Below are positions 32,384-40,875 of a stretch of 64,000 nucleotides of DNA, piece by piece; position 1 is the stretch's first letter, and every line of letters starts with the position of its first letter. The DNA is from Hyphomicrobium sp. 99 (GTDB lineage: Bacteria; Pseudomonadota; Alphaproteobacteria; Rhizobiales; Hyphomicrobiaceae). The notes beneath the pieces are model-generated. The model was not told where the DNA came from. It ran no database searches and saw only the letters and a program-made list of their open reading frames with translations. The DNA is taken from assembly GCF_000384335.2 (NCBI RefSeq), contig NZ_KQ031382.1, forward strand, positions 1,426,001-1,490,000. Reading direction: 5' to 3'. Position numbers and translations under genes: made by a program.

Positions 32384-33217
32384 ATGAAGAATATAAAAGG
32401 TTTTTTGGGGGCTGCCGGTTTCGCCGCGATTGCAGCGATCGGCATGTCTTCGGCTGCACTTGCTGACGATGCGGCGGACGGTGAGCGGAAGTTCGGCTAC
32501 ACGATCACCATTACGGGCGTGAGCGACTATATCTTCCGTGGTATTTCGCTCACGAATAACGATCCGGCTTTCCAGCCTTTCATCGAGTTTACTTACGGTA
32601 CACCCAGCCTCACATGGTACCTCGATTTCTGGGGATCGAACGTCAACGATGGTCTCGGCGATCCGTGGGAATTGGACGTTTATGCTGGTGTCCGGCCTGT
32701 AACGGGGCCAATCAGCTGGGATTTGGGCGTGTTGTACTACACGAACCCGAGCCACCAGGCCTCGACAATCAATCCGACGAACGCAGGCACGGACTATGTC
32801 GAGTTCAAAATTGCGGCGACGATCACTCCCATTACGAACCTGAGCCTGACCGCCGTTGGATACGCAACGCCCGATGTCGGGTTCGCCTCGCCGGTAACGG
32901 AAACGGGAGAATTCGACGCGGCTTACACGCTTCCTGCCTTCGGGATATTTACACCGACGATCAGCGGCGCGATCGGTTATACTCATGCTGAGCGAGCGGG
33001 TACGTTCGATGCATTGTGCCCGAGCGATCATTGCGACGATACGCAAATCAATCGCGGCACAGACTCCTACACCTACTGGAACGCTGGCGTGAAGCTCACC
33101 GTAGACAAGTACTTCATGGACTTCCGCTACTGGGATACGACCATCAGCAAGCAGGATGACCAAAATGGCTATGCCGATGCTCGGTTCGTGTTCTCGGCTG
33201 GCGTGAACCTTCCATAA
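32384..33217 (+). CDS. TorF-family putative porin (TIGR02001)
   Basis: ATG 32384 starts a signal peptide (MKNIKGFLGAAGFAAIAA...ALA); 277 residues in all. The mature part alternates hydrophobic and polar residues as outer-membrane beta strands and carries the family start GYTITITGVSDYIFRGISLTNNDPAFQPF and the strand pair LTWYLDFWGSNV / WELDVYAGVRP. It ends with a beta-signal-like strand (ADARFVFSAGVNLP). Proteins of this family are thought to form small pores in the outer membrane; the solute is unknown. A terminator follows 30 bases after the stop. Confidence 0.85.
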   Translation: MKNIKGFLGAAGFAAIAAIGMSSAALADDAADGERKFGYTITITGVSDYIFRGISLTNNDPAFQPFIEFTYGTPSLTWYLDFWGSNVNDGLGDPWELDVYAGVRPVTGPISWDLGVLYYTNPSHQASTINPTNAGTDYVEFKIAATITPITNLSLTAVGYATPDVGFASPVTETGEFDAAYTLPAFGIFTPTISGAIGYTHAERAGTFDALCPSDHCDDTQINRGTDSYTYWNAGVKLTVDKYFMDFRYWDTTISKQDDQNGYADARFVFSAGVNLP

Positions 33218-33247
33218 CCGACACGATCTATCCCGTCGTAGTATTGG

Positions 33248-33277
33248 ACCGGGGCCTGTGCGGGCCCCGGTTTTTTA
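33248..33277 (+). terminator. Intrinsic terminator of the porin gene
   Basis: A 9-bp stem ACCGGGGCC / GGCCCCGGT with loop TGTGCG, followed by six T residues. Confidence 0.93.
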
Positions 33278-33309
33278 TTGCGTGCGTCTGCGATCCGAAA
33301 GCCAAATGC

Positions 33310-33471
33310 ATGCCCGGCGGCCGGCTCGCGGAACGCGTGTCGGCGGGCATCACTCAAAGCTTCATGCCCGGCGGCCGGCTCGCGGAACGCGTGTCGGCGG
33401 GCATCACTCAAAGCTTCATGCCCGGCGGCCGGCTCGCGGAACGCGTGTCGGCGGGCATCACTCGAAGCCCA
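33310..33471. repeat. Three tandem copies of a 54-bp palindromic unit
   Basis: Units begin at 33310, 33364 and 33418. Copies 1 and 2 are identical over 54 bases; copy 3 differs only in its last few. Each unit has outer arms ATGCCCG and CGGGCAT about 40 bases apart, so each can fold as a hairpin, in the style of REP/BIME elements. The unit contains GCCGGCTCGCG and ACGCGTGTC. 54 is a multiple of 3, so open frames cross the array on both strands, but none has a start signal or a plausible product. Confidence 0.9.
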
Positions 33472-33570
33472 CCACTTTTCACCAACGGGCTTGACGGCAT
33501 TACTTGAGAAATTGCGCAACTCAGGCCAGAGATTGAAGCGAGGTCTTCTGGTCATCTTGCGGCTCAACCC

Positions 33571-34326
33571 GTGCTCATATCGGTCTTCGCGCTCGTAATC
33601 CTGACTACGGTGATCGCCGGCAAGGTCCTGGTGCCGCGTTTCCTGACGCACCATGTCCGGCTGGCGAACGCACCCGACCAGCCGCGGGCATTTGGCCGGG
33701 ACATGGCTTGGCTTGCGATCCAAACCGAAGACAGCGAAGCCGTGGCTGCGGCGCTGGGATTGACCGGCCTGCGTCTGGCGAATTGGGATTCAGGCATCGG
33801 CGCGATTTACGATCCCGAAGTGTCAGACGGCCTGCTTTTCATTTCGCCACCCATCCGGGGCTGGACGATCGTCGCCGGGGAATCCCTGCCATTACCGGCC
33901 GGATCCCCATTCATCGACAAGACGACGCCGCTGCTAAAGCACCTCGGAAAGCAGTTTCGGAGTGTGCAGTACTTTGCGTCCTTCCCGATCATCGATTTCT
34001 ACGCGTGGGCGCGCGTCGATAAGGGGCGTCCCAAGAGAGCCTTCGCGATAGGTGAGGGAGGCAACGTCTGGGACTCTGGTAAGCCGACCTCCGAGGAGCG
34101 GCGGCTGGGGCTGTCCTATGTCGAGGTCCGTGGGATCGCAGAGCGCCACGGCGATCTCGGCGGACAGCTGTTGCTACATCCAACCGAAGAGAACGTGTTC
34201 GCCGTCGCCGCCGGTTGGAGCCTCAATCCGATGGCGCTGGAGGGCTTCACGCAACGCCGCAGCGTCGGCTGGATTGCTGACGCGCCGCGGTCATGGCGGC
34301 CCGAGCGCGCCAGGCGCGTTGCCTAG
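33571..34326 (+). CDS. Membrane-anchored protein of unknown function (251 aa)
   Basis: The frame starts with GTG at 33571, directly after the repeat region. An N-terminal transmembrane helix (LISVFALVILTTVIAGKVLV) is followed by a soluble domain of about 215 residues (MAWLAIQTEDSEAVAAALGL, GWTIVAGESLPLP, FPIIDFYAWARVDKG, GQLLLHPTEENVFAVAAGWSLNPMAL). Composition and third-base bias are those of a real gene. The AALGL-x-NWDSGI and WSL-P pattern resembles proteins annotated only as hypothetical. No function can be assigned. Confidence 0.7.
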   Translation: MLISVFALVILTTVIAGKVLVPRFLTHHVRLANAPDQPRAFGRDMAWLAIQTEDSEAVAAALGLTGLRLANWDSGIGAIYDPEVSDGLLFISPPIRGWTIVAGESLPLPAGSPFIDKTTPLLKHLGKQFRSVQYFASFPIIDFYAWARVDKGRPKRAFAIGEGGNVWDSGKPTSEERRLGLSYVEVRGIAERHGDLGGQLLLHPTEENVFAVAAGWSLNPMALEGFTQRRSVGWIADAPRSWRPERARRVA

Positions 34327-34384
34327 AGCTACACGCTAAGCTCCGTCGCCGGGGCAATCGAAACCGTTACAATCCGGTTCCTGA

Positions 34385-35332
34385 CTACTGGGCGCGACGG
34401 CCGTAATCGTAATCCATGCGCGGCCCGGGAAGCGGAGATGATCGATCCGTTGCGGCAGGACTGCTGTTCGCCGATCCCGATTGTCCGCTTCCCCCCGATT
34501 GTCCCCACGTGTTGTTGTCCTTCGTGGAACGCGACGGTGGAATGAAAACCTGATTGGCCGTGCAGAGCCTGCGCCGCGTTTCATTCTGGCCGCACGAGCG
34601 AGGCTTGCCGTCTTTTGATAGGCAAAGCCGAACCTCTCGGAGGCTTCCGCCCGCGCCGCCGCAAACGACCGCGATCATATCCGGCCGAAACTGCGGATTG
34701 GCCCGCAAGAACTCCCGCTCGACGTCCGCCGCCGACACGATCTGAGACTCGAACGGATTGCGAAACCGGTCGGGAATGTTGATGCCGTCAAACAGTCGAT
34801 GGGCCGTCGCGAAGTATTGCGCGGGATCCATCCCCGAGCACGTCCCGTGCGTCTTGTACTCGTGAATGACAAGGCCCCGGCTCGGCATGATGTCGAGCAT
34901 GCTGGAGATCACGGGCTCAGGCACGAAAGGGCGTCGCGACAATCGGCAATCCGACGGATAACCGCTTTCGTATTGCGGCCATAAGCCATGCAGAACGAAC
35001 GAATACCGGCGTCCGTCGCGACGATTGCATTGCGTGTCGTCATCGCGACCCTGATCGGAGCAGTATGTCGGGCTCCAAGAAAGGACGAGGGCATAGTAAT
35101 CGAACTTGCCTGGCTCGTCTTCGCCGTAACCGCCGCGGTTCGATCGCGAGCCGTAATCATAATTATCCGCGCGTTTGTATGAACCGCTCGAGCCGCTGCT
35201 CGCACCTGTTCCGCTGCCGCTCGGGATGGTTTCGGGCGACAACGCCGTCCGCTGGCCGGCGACGAAATGCGCGATGTAGAATCCGAGGAGCGCAAAGACC
35301 AGGATCGTGAGGAAGAGGTGCGGTCTCAGCAT
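34385..35332 (-). CDS. Ribonuclease T2 family protein
   Basis: The 315-residue protein starts with an uncleaved or cleaved membrane anchor (HLFLTILVFALLGFYIAHFV). A Gly/Ser/Tyr-rich spacer (30-75) precedes the RNase T2 domain with both active-site segments: FVLHGLWPQY (H115) and HEYKTHGTCSG (H157, E158, K160, H162). The C-terminal 55 residues are low complexity (GQSGGSGQSG..., ending DYDYGRRAQ). It would degrade RNA in the periplasm by 2',3'-cyclic phosphate formation. Catalytic residues are complete, so it should be active. It is convergent with the gene at 33571. Confidence 0.92.
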   Translation of the reverse strand: MLRPHLFLTILVFALLGFYIAHFVAGQRTALSPETIPSGSGTGASSGSSGSYKRADNYDYGSRSNRGGYGEDEPGKFDYYALVLSWSPTYCSDQGRDDDTQCNRRDGRRYSFVLHGLWPQYESGYPSDCRLSRRPFVPEPVISSMLDIMPSRGLVIHEYKTHGTCSGMDPAQYFATAHRLFDGINIPDRFRNPFESQIVSAADVEREFLRANPQFRPDMIAVVCGGAGGSLREVRLCLSKDGKPRSCGQNETRRRLCTANQVFIPPSRSTKDNNTWGQSGGSGQSGSANSSPAATDRSSPLPGPRMDYDYGRRAQ

Positions 35333-35388
35333 TTCATCGTCTCGATGTTTTGCGTTTCAGAACGCGCCAAGGTGAACGGCGCTTCAGC

Positions 35389-36792
35389 CTATGCCGATTG
35401 CTTTGCGAGCGCCGCAAGAATGCGCGCCCAGCTGCGAGCGCCCTTCTCGAAGCTCCGGATATTATATTTTTCGTTGGGTGAATGAATGCGATCGTCGTCG
35501 AGGCCGAAACCGATCAGCAGGCTGTCCATGCCGAGCGCGTCCCGGAAAGACGAGACGATAGGAATGGACGCGCCGCTTCCCATCAGCACGGCAGGCTTTC
35601 CCCATTCCTCTTCGAGCGCCTGCGCAGCAGCACGCATCGACGGATCGCTGGTGTCGAACATGATCGCGCCCGAACCGTGATGGCCGAGCCAGGTCGCCTT
35701 GCAATCCGCGGGAATGAGCGTCGCGACGTAATCACGGATGGACTTCATGACGTGTTCGGGATCCTGTCCCGTAACCAAGCGGCACGTAATCTTCACTGAC
35801 GCTTTCGCTGGGATCACCGTTTTCGATCCGACGCCCTGATAGCCGGCTGTCACACCATTGAATTCGAGCGTTGGCCGCGACCAGAGTTGCTCGATGACGG
35901 AGCGGCCTTCTTCACCGGCGGGAACTTTGAGTCCGACCGATCCCAAAAATGTTTCCGCCCTGACGTTCAGCGATTGCCATTGCGCGAGCTGTTCCGCCGT
36001 CGGCTCCTTGACCCCGTCGTAGAAGCCCGGAACAGCCACCTTGCCGCTGTCGTCGTGGAGCGCAGCCATGACCTTCGAGAGAACGCGAATGGGGTTTGCG
36101 ACGGGACCGCCGTAGATACCTGAATGGAGGTCGCGGGATGGACCCGTGATGACGAGTTCGTCACCCACGAGGCCGCGCAGCATCGTCGTGATGGCGGGCG
36201 TGTCCTTATCCCATTGTCCGGTATCGCAAACGAGCACGAGATCGGCCTTGAGCTCGTCTCCGTACGCGGCGAGGAAATCCGGCAGAGATGGCGACCCGCA
36301 CTCTTCTTCGCCCTCGATCAGCACAGAAACGGCGATCGGCAGATCGCCCGCAACTTTCTTCCAGGCCCTGGCCGCCTCGAAAAAGGTCATCAGCTGACCT
36401 TTGTTGTCTTCGGCTCCGCGGGCGACGATCACGTCGCCGTTGCCCGGCTCGTTGGTAATGCGCGGCTCGAACGGCGGCGACTTCCACAATTCGAGCGGAT
36501 CGGGCGGCTGAACGTCATAATGGCCGTAGAAGAGGACATGCGGCATATTCGGATCGCGATTGAGCCGGTCGTGGGCGACCACCATCGGGTGTCCGCTTGT
36601 GGGCACAACCTTCGCCTCGGCAAAGCCGATGTCCTTGAGCGTCGCCGCGCACCATTCGGCGGCTTTAACGCAGCTTGCCTTGTAGGCCGGGTCGGTCGAG
36701 ACGCTATCGATGCGCAAAAGCTCGAATAAGCGATCGAGGCCGGCCGATTTCGACTGGCCGAGGGTATCGAGAACGGTTTCAAGCGTGCTCAT
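35389..36792 (-). CDS. M20-family metallopeptidase (dipeptidase)
   Basis: Start at ATG 36792 ([12 protein letters not shown]) with GGAAAG upstream; 467 residues. Metal-binding sections are [20 protein letters not shown], and EGEEECGS with the Glu pair, as in the M20 (ArgE/DapE/carboxypeptidase G2) family with two zinc ions. A dimerisation lid domain occupies about 200-360. It is most like the cytosolic dipeptidases (LACTB? no; CNDP type) that hydrolyse short peptides with broad specificity. No neighbouring gene suggests a special substrate. Confidence 0.88.
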   Translation of the reverse strand: MSTLETVLDTLGQSKSAGLDRLFELLRIDSVSTDPAYKASCVKAAEWCAATLKDIGFAEAKVVPTSGHPMVVAHDRLNRDPNMPHVLFYGHYDVQPPDPLELWKSPPFEPRITNEPGNGDVIVARGAEDNKGQLMTFFEAARAWKKVAGDLPIAVSVLIEGEEECGSPSLPDFLAAYGDELKADLVLVCDTGQWDKDTPAITTMLRGLVGDELVITGPSRDLHSGIYGGPVANPIRVLSKVMAALHDDSGKVAVPGFYDGVKEPTAEQLAQWQSLNVRAETFLGSVGLKVPAGEEGRSVIEQLWSRPTLEFNGVTAGYQGVGSKTVIPAKASVKITCRLVTGQDPEHVMKSIRDYVATLIPADCKATWLGHHGSGAIMFDTSDPSMRAAAQALEEEWGKPAVLMGSGASIPIVSSFRDALGMDSLLIGFGLDDDRIHSPNEKYNIRSFEKGARSWARILAALAKQSA

Positions 36793-36941
36793 CGTGCTAG
36801 ACTTTCCAACTTGTTGGCCTGCGGCGGGGGAACTGGGCACCTAAGCTAGGAATACCCGGTCTCATTTGCTATGGCACCTCTCCCTGCGCCGGTCACTCCT
36901 GACGAGAATGATGGGCGGCATGAAGACCGCATGGAGGTCTG

Positions 36942-39653
36942 ATGGCACAGCCGAACGCCGACGGCAAAAAGAAATGGGTTTATGCGTTCGTGCCCGGCAA
37001 TGCCGAGGGCAGCGCCCGCATGGCCGAACTCCTGGGCGGAAAGGGGGCCAACCTTGCTGAGATGGCGTCCCTCGCTCTGCCGGTACCGCCGGGCTTCACG
37101 ATCACGACAGAAGTTTGCAAAGCCTTCTTTGCTGCGGGCTCCGAGCTGCCTGAGGCCCTGAAGGGCGAGGTGATGCAAGCGCTCGAAGCCATAGGCAATA
37201 CGGTTTCGGCAAAATTCGGCGACGAAAAGCGTCCGCTGCTCGTTTCGGTTCGATCGGGCTCGCGCGCTTCGATGCCGGGCATGATGGACACGATCCTGAA
37301 CCTCGGTCTCAATGACAAGACTGTCGAGGGCTTGGCCGCGCTGACGGGCGATCCGCGCTTTGCGTTCGATAGCTATCGCCGCTTCATCCAGATGTACGGC
37401 GATGTTGTGCTCGGCGTCGATCACGGTGCGTTCGAGGACATTCTCGAGAATTTCAAAAACCTCAACGGCTTCGCGGCCGATACGGACCTCGACGCCGAAG
37501 CGTGGCACGAAATCATCGCGGATTATAAAGCCGCGATCGAGCGCGAACATGGCGCACCGTTTCCGCAAGATACGAGCGAGCAGCTGTGGGGCGCGATCGC
37601 GGCAGTTTTTGACTCCTGGCATAATCCGCGCGCCGAGACCTATCGCCGGCTGCACGATATTCCCGATGACTGGGGAACAGCCGTAACCGTTCAAGCAATG
37701 GTCTTCGGCAACCTCGGCGACAACTCCGCGACCGGAGTCGCATTTACGCGCAACCCGTCGAACGGCGAGAAAGAAATCTTCGGCGAATATCTGCCGAACG
37801 CGCAGGGCGAGGATGTCGTGGCCGGTATCCGGACGCCGCACGCGCTGACAAAGAAGAGCACAACCAACACGCAGGAGACCTCGCTCGAAGCCGCCATGCC
37901 GGACGTGTTCGAGGAGCTGCGAAAGATCTTCGATCGCCTCGAGCAGCACTATCGCGACATGCAGGACGTCGAGTTCACCATTCAGCTCGGCAAGCTTTGG
38001 ATTCTGCAGACGCGCTCCGGCAAGCGCACCACGGAGGCAGCGCTCAGGATCGCGGTCGACCTTGCAGCCGAGGGCCTGATCACTCAGGACGAAGCGATCC
38101 TGAGAATTGAGCCCTCGCAGCTCGACCAGCTTCTGCATCCGGCGATCGACCCCGTAGCCGAACACGACCTCATCGCCAAAGGGCTGCCAGCGTCGCCTGG
38201 GGCTGCTTCGGGCGAGATCGTGTTCCATTCGGAAATGGCGGAAGCGCTGAAGGCCAAGGGCCGCGATGTCATCCTCGTCCGTTCCGAAACGAGCCCCGAG
38301 GATGTCCACGGCATGCACGCGGCCGTCGGCATTTTAACGGCGCGGGGCGGAATGACCAGCCACGCCGCCGTCGTCGCGCGCGGCATGGGGCGCCCCTGTG
38401 TGTCGGGCGCCGGAACGCTGCGGATTGACGCCAACGTCGGCATCATGCGGGCGGGCGCGCGCACATTCAAATCCGGCGATATCGTCTCGATCGATGGCAG
38501 CTCGGGCCGCGTCTATGCGGGCAAGGCCAAGATGCTGCCGCCCCAGCTTTCCGGCACATTCGCGACGATCATGGAATGGGCTGACAGCACGCGCCGCATG
38601 AAGGTGAGAACGAACGCCGACACGCCGCGCGATGCCCGCCAGGCGCGATCGTTCGGCGCGGAAGGCATCGGCCTATGCCGCACCGAGCACATGTTCTTCG
38701 AGGAAAAGCGCATTCTCGCGGTTCGTGAAATGATTTGCGCGGAAGACGAGGAAGGGCGCCAGCAAGCTCTCGATAAACTTCTGCCTGTCCAGCGCGCCGA
38801 CTTCGAAGAGCTGTTCGAGATCATGGCTGGACTGCCGGTGACGATCCGGTTGCTCGATCCGCCGCTTCACGAATTCTTGCCCCACGAGGATCGCGAGGCG
38901 GCGCAAGTCGCAGCCGCCCTCGGCATGGACCTCATGCGCCTCAAGGCGCGCGTCGCCGAACTCGAAGAATTCAATCCGATGCTCGGCTTTCGCGGCTGCC
39001 GCCTCGGCATCAAATTTCCCGAGATCACGCGCATGCAAACGCGCGCGATCTTCGAGGCGGCCGTTAATGCTCAGAAGAAAACCGGCGAGGCGGTACGGCC
39101 GGAGGTCATGATCCCGTTCATCGCCTACCGGCGCGAGTTCGATATCTTGCGCGAGGTGATCGCCGAAACGGCAAAAGCCGTCGCGGCCGAGACCGGCGTT
39201 ACAATTCCCTATGACATCGGCACGATGATCGAGCTGCCGCGAGCCGCGCTCCGCGCAGCCGACATCGCGGCGGGCCCGCTAGGCGCCGACTTCTTCTCGT
39301 TCGGAACGAACGATATGACGCAAACGGTGCTCGGGCTCTCGCGCGATGACGCGGCGCCGATACTGTCGAACTACCTCGAGCACGAGGTGATCGCGACGGA
39401 TCCGTTCGTGTCGATCGATCAGGCGGGTGTCGGCGAACTCGTCAAGATCGGCGTCGAACGGGGCCGCTCCGTAAAGCCCGACCTCAAGACGGGCATCTGC
39501 GGTGAGCACGGTGGCGATCCGAAATCGATTGGCTTCTTCGAGACGGCAGATCTCGACTACGTTTCTTGCTCGCCCTATCGCGTGCCGATCGCGCGTCTCT
39601 CTGCGGCGCAAGCGACGATCCGCCGAAGACGCCGCGAGCAGAAAGCTTCCTAG
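36942..39653 (+). CDS. ppdK: Pyruvate, phosphate dikinase
   Basis: The 903-residue protein has the N-terminal ATP-grasp domain (GGKGANLAEMA..., VSVRSGSRASMPGMMDTILNLGLN), the phosphohistidine domain with H474 in GGMTSHAAVVARG, and the C-terminal PEP/pyruvate barrel with C853 in GICGEHGGDP. It interconverts pyruvate, ATP and phosphate with PEP, AMP and pyrophosphate, which supports gluconeogenesis and, in serine-cycle methylotrophs, PEP supply. Its stop codon overlaps the stop of the next, convergent gene in CTAG. Confidence 0.97.
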   Translation: MAQPNADGKKKWVYAFVPGNAEGSARMAELLGGKGANLAEMASLALPVPPGFTITTEVCKAFFAAGSELPEALKGEVMQALEAIGNTVSAKFGDEKRPLLVSVRSGSRASMPGMMDTILNLGLNDKTVEGLAALTGDPRFAFDSYRRFIQMYGDVVLGVDHGAFEDILENFKNLNGFAADTDLDAEAWHEIIADYKAAIEREHGAPFPQDTSEQLWGAIAAVFDSWHNPRAETYRRLHDIPDDWGTAVTVQAMVFGNLGDNSATGVAFTRNPSNGEKEIFGEYLPNAQGEDVVAGIRTPHALTKKSTTNTQETSLEAAMPDVFEELRKIFDRLEQHYRDMQDVEFTIQLGKLWILQTRSGKRTTEAALRIAVDLAAEGLITQDEAILRIEPSQLDQLLHPAIDPVAEHDLIAKGLPASPGAASGEIVFHSEMAEALKAKGRDVILVRSETSPEDVHGMHAAVGILTARGGMTSHAAVVARGMGRPCVSGAGTLRIDANVGIMRAGARTFKSGDIVSIDGSSGRVYAGKAKMLPPQLSGTFATIMEWADSTRRMKVRTNADTPRDARQARSFGAEGIGLCRTEHMFFEEKRILAVREMICAEDEEGRQQALDKLLPVQRADFEELFEIMAGLPVTIRLLDPPLHEFLPHEDREAAQVAAALGMDLMRLKARVAELEEFNPMLGFRGCRLGIKFPEITRMQTRAIFEAAVNAQKKTGEAVRPEVMIPFIAYRREFDILREVIAETAKAVAAETGVTIPYDIGTMIELPRAALRAADIAAGPLGADFFSFGTNDMTQTVLGLSRDDAAPILSNYLEHEVIATDPFVSIDQAGVGELVKIGVERGRSVKPDLKTGICGEHGGDPKSIGFFETADLDYVSCSPYRVPIARLSAAQATIRRRRREQKAS

Positions 39654-39877
39654 TAAGGACCGTTCTCGCGCCGGTCGATCTCATCGAGGCGCGGCTGGCG
39701 CGGCCGCGGACCTTTGTACTTCGGAAGGAACAGCAACCAAACGACGGCCGGCGGGAAGATGAAGCTCCACCCGATCCAGTAGGAGAGGTCACGATTTTTG
39801 ATGCCGGCAAAAACGCCCGCGAGAACTGAAGCCGCGATTGCGATCCCGCCCCAAAGCACGATCCACTGCATCGCCAT
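39650..39877 (-). CDS. Small membrane protein (75 aa)
   Basis: ATG 39877 has GGAGGG 8 bases upstream, so the longer frame to 39898 is not used. Two transmembrane helices (about 4-25 and 36-52; IVLWGGIAIAASVLAGVFAG and YWIGWSFIFPPAVVWLLFL) are followed by a basic Pro-rich tail (PKYKGPRPRQPRLDEIDRR). The family is unknown to me. The stop codons of this gene and ppdK share CTAG tail to tail. Confidence 0.75.
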   Translation of the reverse strand: MAMQWIVLWGGIAIAASVLAGVFAGIKNRDLSYWIGWSFIFPPAVVWLLFLPKYKGPRPRQPRLDEIDRRENGPY

Positions 39878-40002
39878 GGAATTTCCCTCCATGTCCAACC
39901 GGACGCTCCTATCCTAGCACATGCTGGCTGACGCGAACTGCCAGGACGCGACTTGCCAAATGCTCAGTCAGTGTGGCGAATTCAAGCTCTGGCGGCGGAA
40001 GT

Positions 40003-40875
40003 CTACCCGCCGGCAACAAAATCCAGCCCGAGATCAAGAACGGGCGCCGAATGCGTCAACGCGCCGACCGAGATCATGTTGACGCCGGTCTGAGCGATCT
40101 CCCGGACGGTATCGAGGTTAACGCCGCCCGACGCTTCCGTTAGACAGCGCCCGCCGACAATGGCCACGGCTTTTCGCAATTCGGCAGGCCCCATATTGTC
40201 GAGAAGCACGCAGTCGACGTTTTCCCGCATGACGACTTCCAATTGATCGAGCGTATCGACCTCGACCTCGATTTTCGTCATGTGCCCGGCAGTCGCCTTC
40301 GCGGCTTTGATCGCAGCTTCGATGCCGCCCGCGGCAACGATATGATTGTCCTTGATGAGAATGGCGTCGAACAACCCGAACCGGTGATTGTGACCGCCGC
40401 CGCAGCGGACAGCGTATTTCTCGAACGCTCTCAATCCGGGTGTCGTCTTGCGCGTATCGACGATTTGAGCGCCCGTGCCCTCGACGGCATCGACATAACG
40501 GCGAGCCAAGGTCGCGATGCCGCACATACGGCCCATGAAGTTCAAGGCGACGCGCTCTGCGGAAAGAATGGCGCGAGACGTTCCGGAAATGCGCGCGATC
40601 GTATCGCCGGCCGACACAGCGCTTCCGTCCTCGATCAGGATCGTGAAAACGCACGTCGGGTCAAGCTCGCGGAATGCGGCCTCCGCCAACGCGAGACCGG
40701 ACACGATGCCGGGCTTCCGCGCCGCGAGCAAAGCGTCCGAGCGCGCGTCCGTAGCAACCGTCGCATCGGTGGTGATGTCGCCCGAGAGCCCAAGATCTTC
40801 TTCAAGCGCGTTTCGAACCGCGGTCAGAACAAGATTGTGAGGGAGCGTCGCGAAGAGGGCGGGAGCTGCCGTCAT
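40003..40875 (-). CDS. nadC: Nicotinate-nucleotide pyrophosphorylase
   Basis: ATG 40873-40875 overlaps the nadB stop as ATGA, so I choose it over the ATG three codons upstream; 290 residues. Motifs include LEEDLGLSGDITTDAT, the quinolinate and PRPP-binding regions RKTTPGLRAFEKYAVRCGGGHNHR, KIEVEVDTLDQL, and EASGGVNL. It converts quinolinate and PRPP to nicotinate mononucleotide, CO2 and pyrophosphate. Last gene of the nadABC operon. Confidence 0.96.
   Translation of the reverse strand: MTAAPALFATLPHNLVLTAVRNALEEDLGLSGDITTDATVATDARSDALLAARKPGIVSGLALAEAAFRELDPTCVFTILIEDGSAVSAGDTIARISGTSRAILSAERVALNFMGRMCGIATLARRYVDAVEGTGAQIVDTRKTTPGLRAFEKYAVRCGGGHNHRFGLFDAILIKDNHIVAAGGIEAAIKAAKATAGHMTKIEVEVDTLDQLEVVMRENVDCVLLDNMGPAELRKAVAIVGGRCLTEASGGVNLDTVREIAQTGVNMISVGALTHSAPVLDLGLDFVAGG

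Noticed and set aside
33310..33471. Possible CRISPR array
   Set aside because: Units are contiguous with no unique spacers, only three copies, and no cas genes.
33244..33507. Repeat protein with an 18-residue period
   Set aside because: The frame exists because 54 is divisible by 3; frames are open on several strands, none with a ribosome binding site, and part lies in the porin terminator.
36846..38318. Minus-strand frame of 490 codons
   Set aside because: Antisense of ppdK with Arg/His-rich shadow composition and no start signal.
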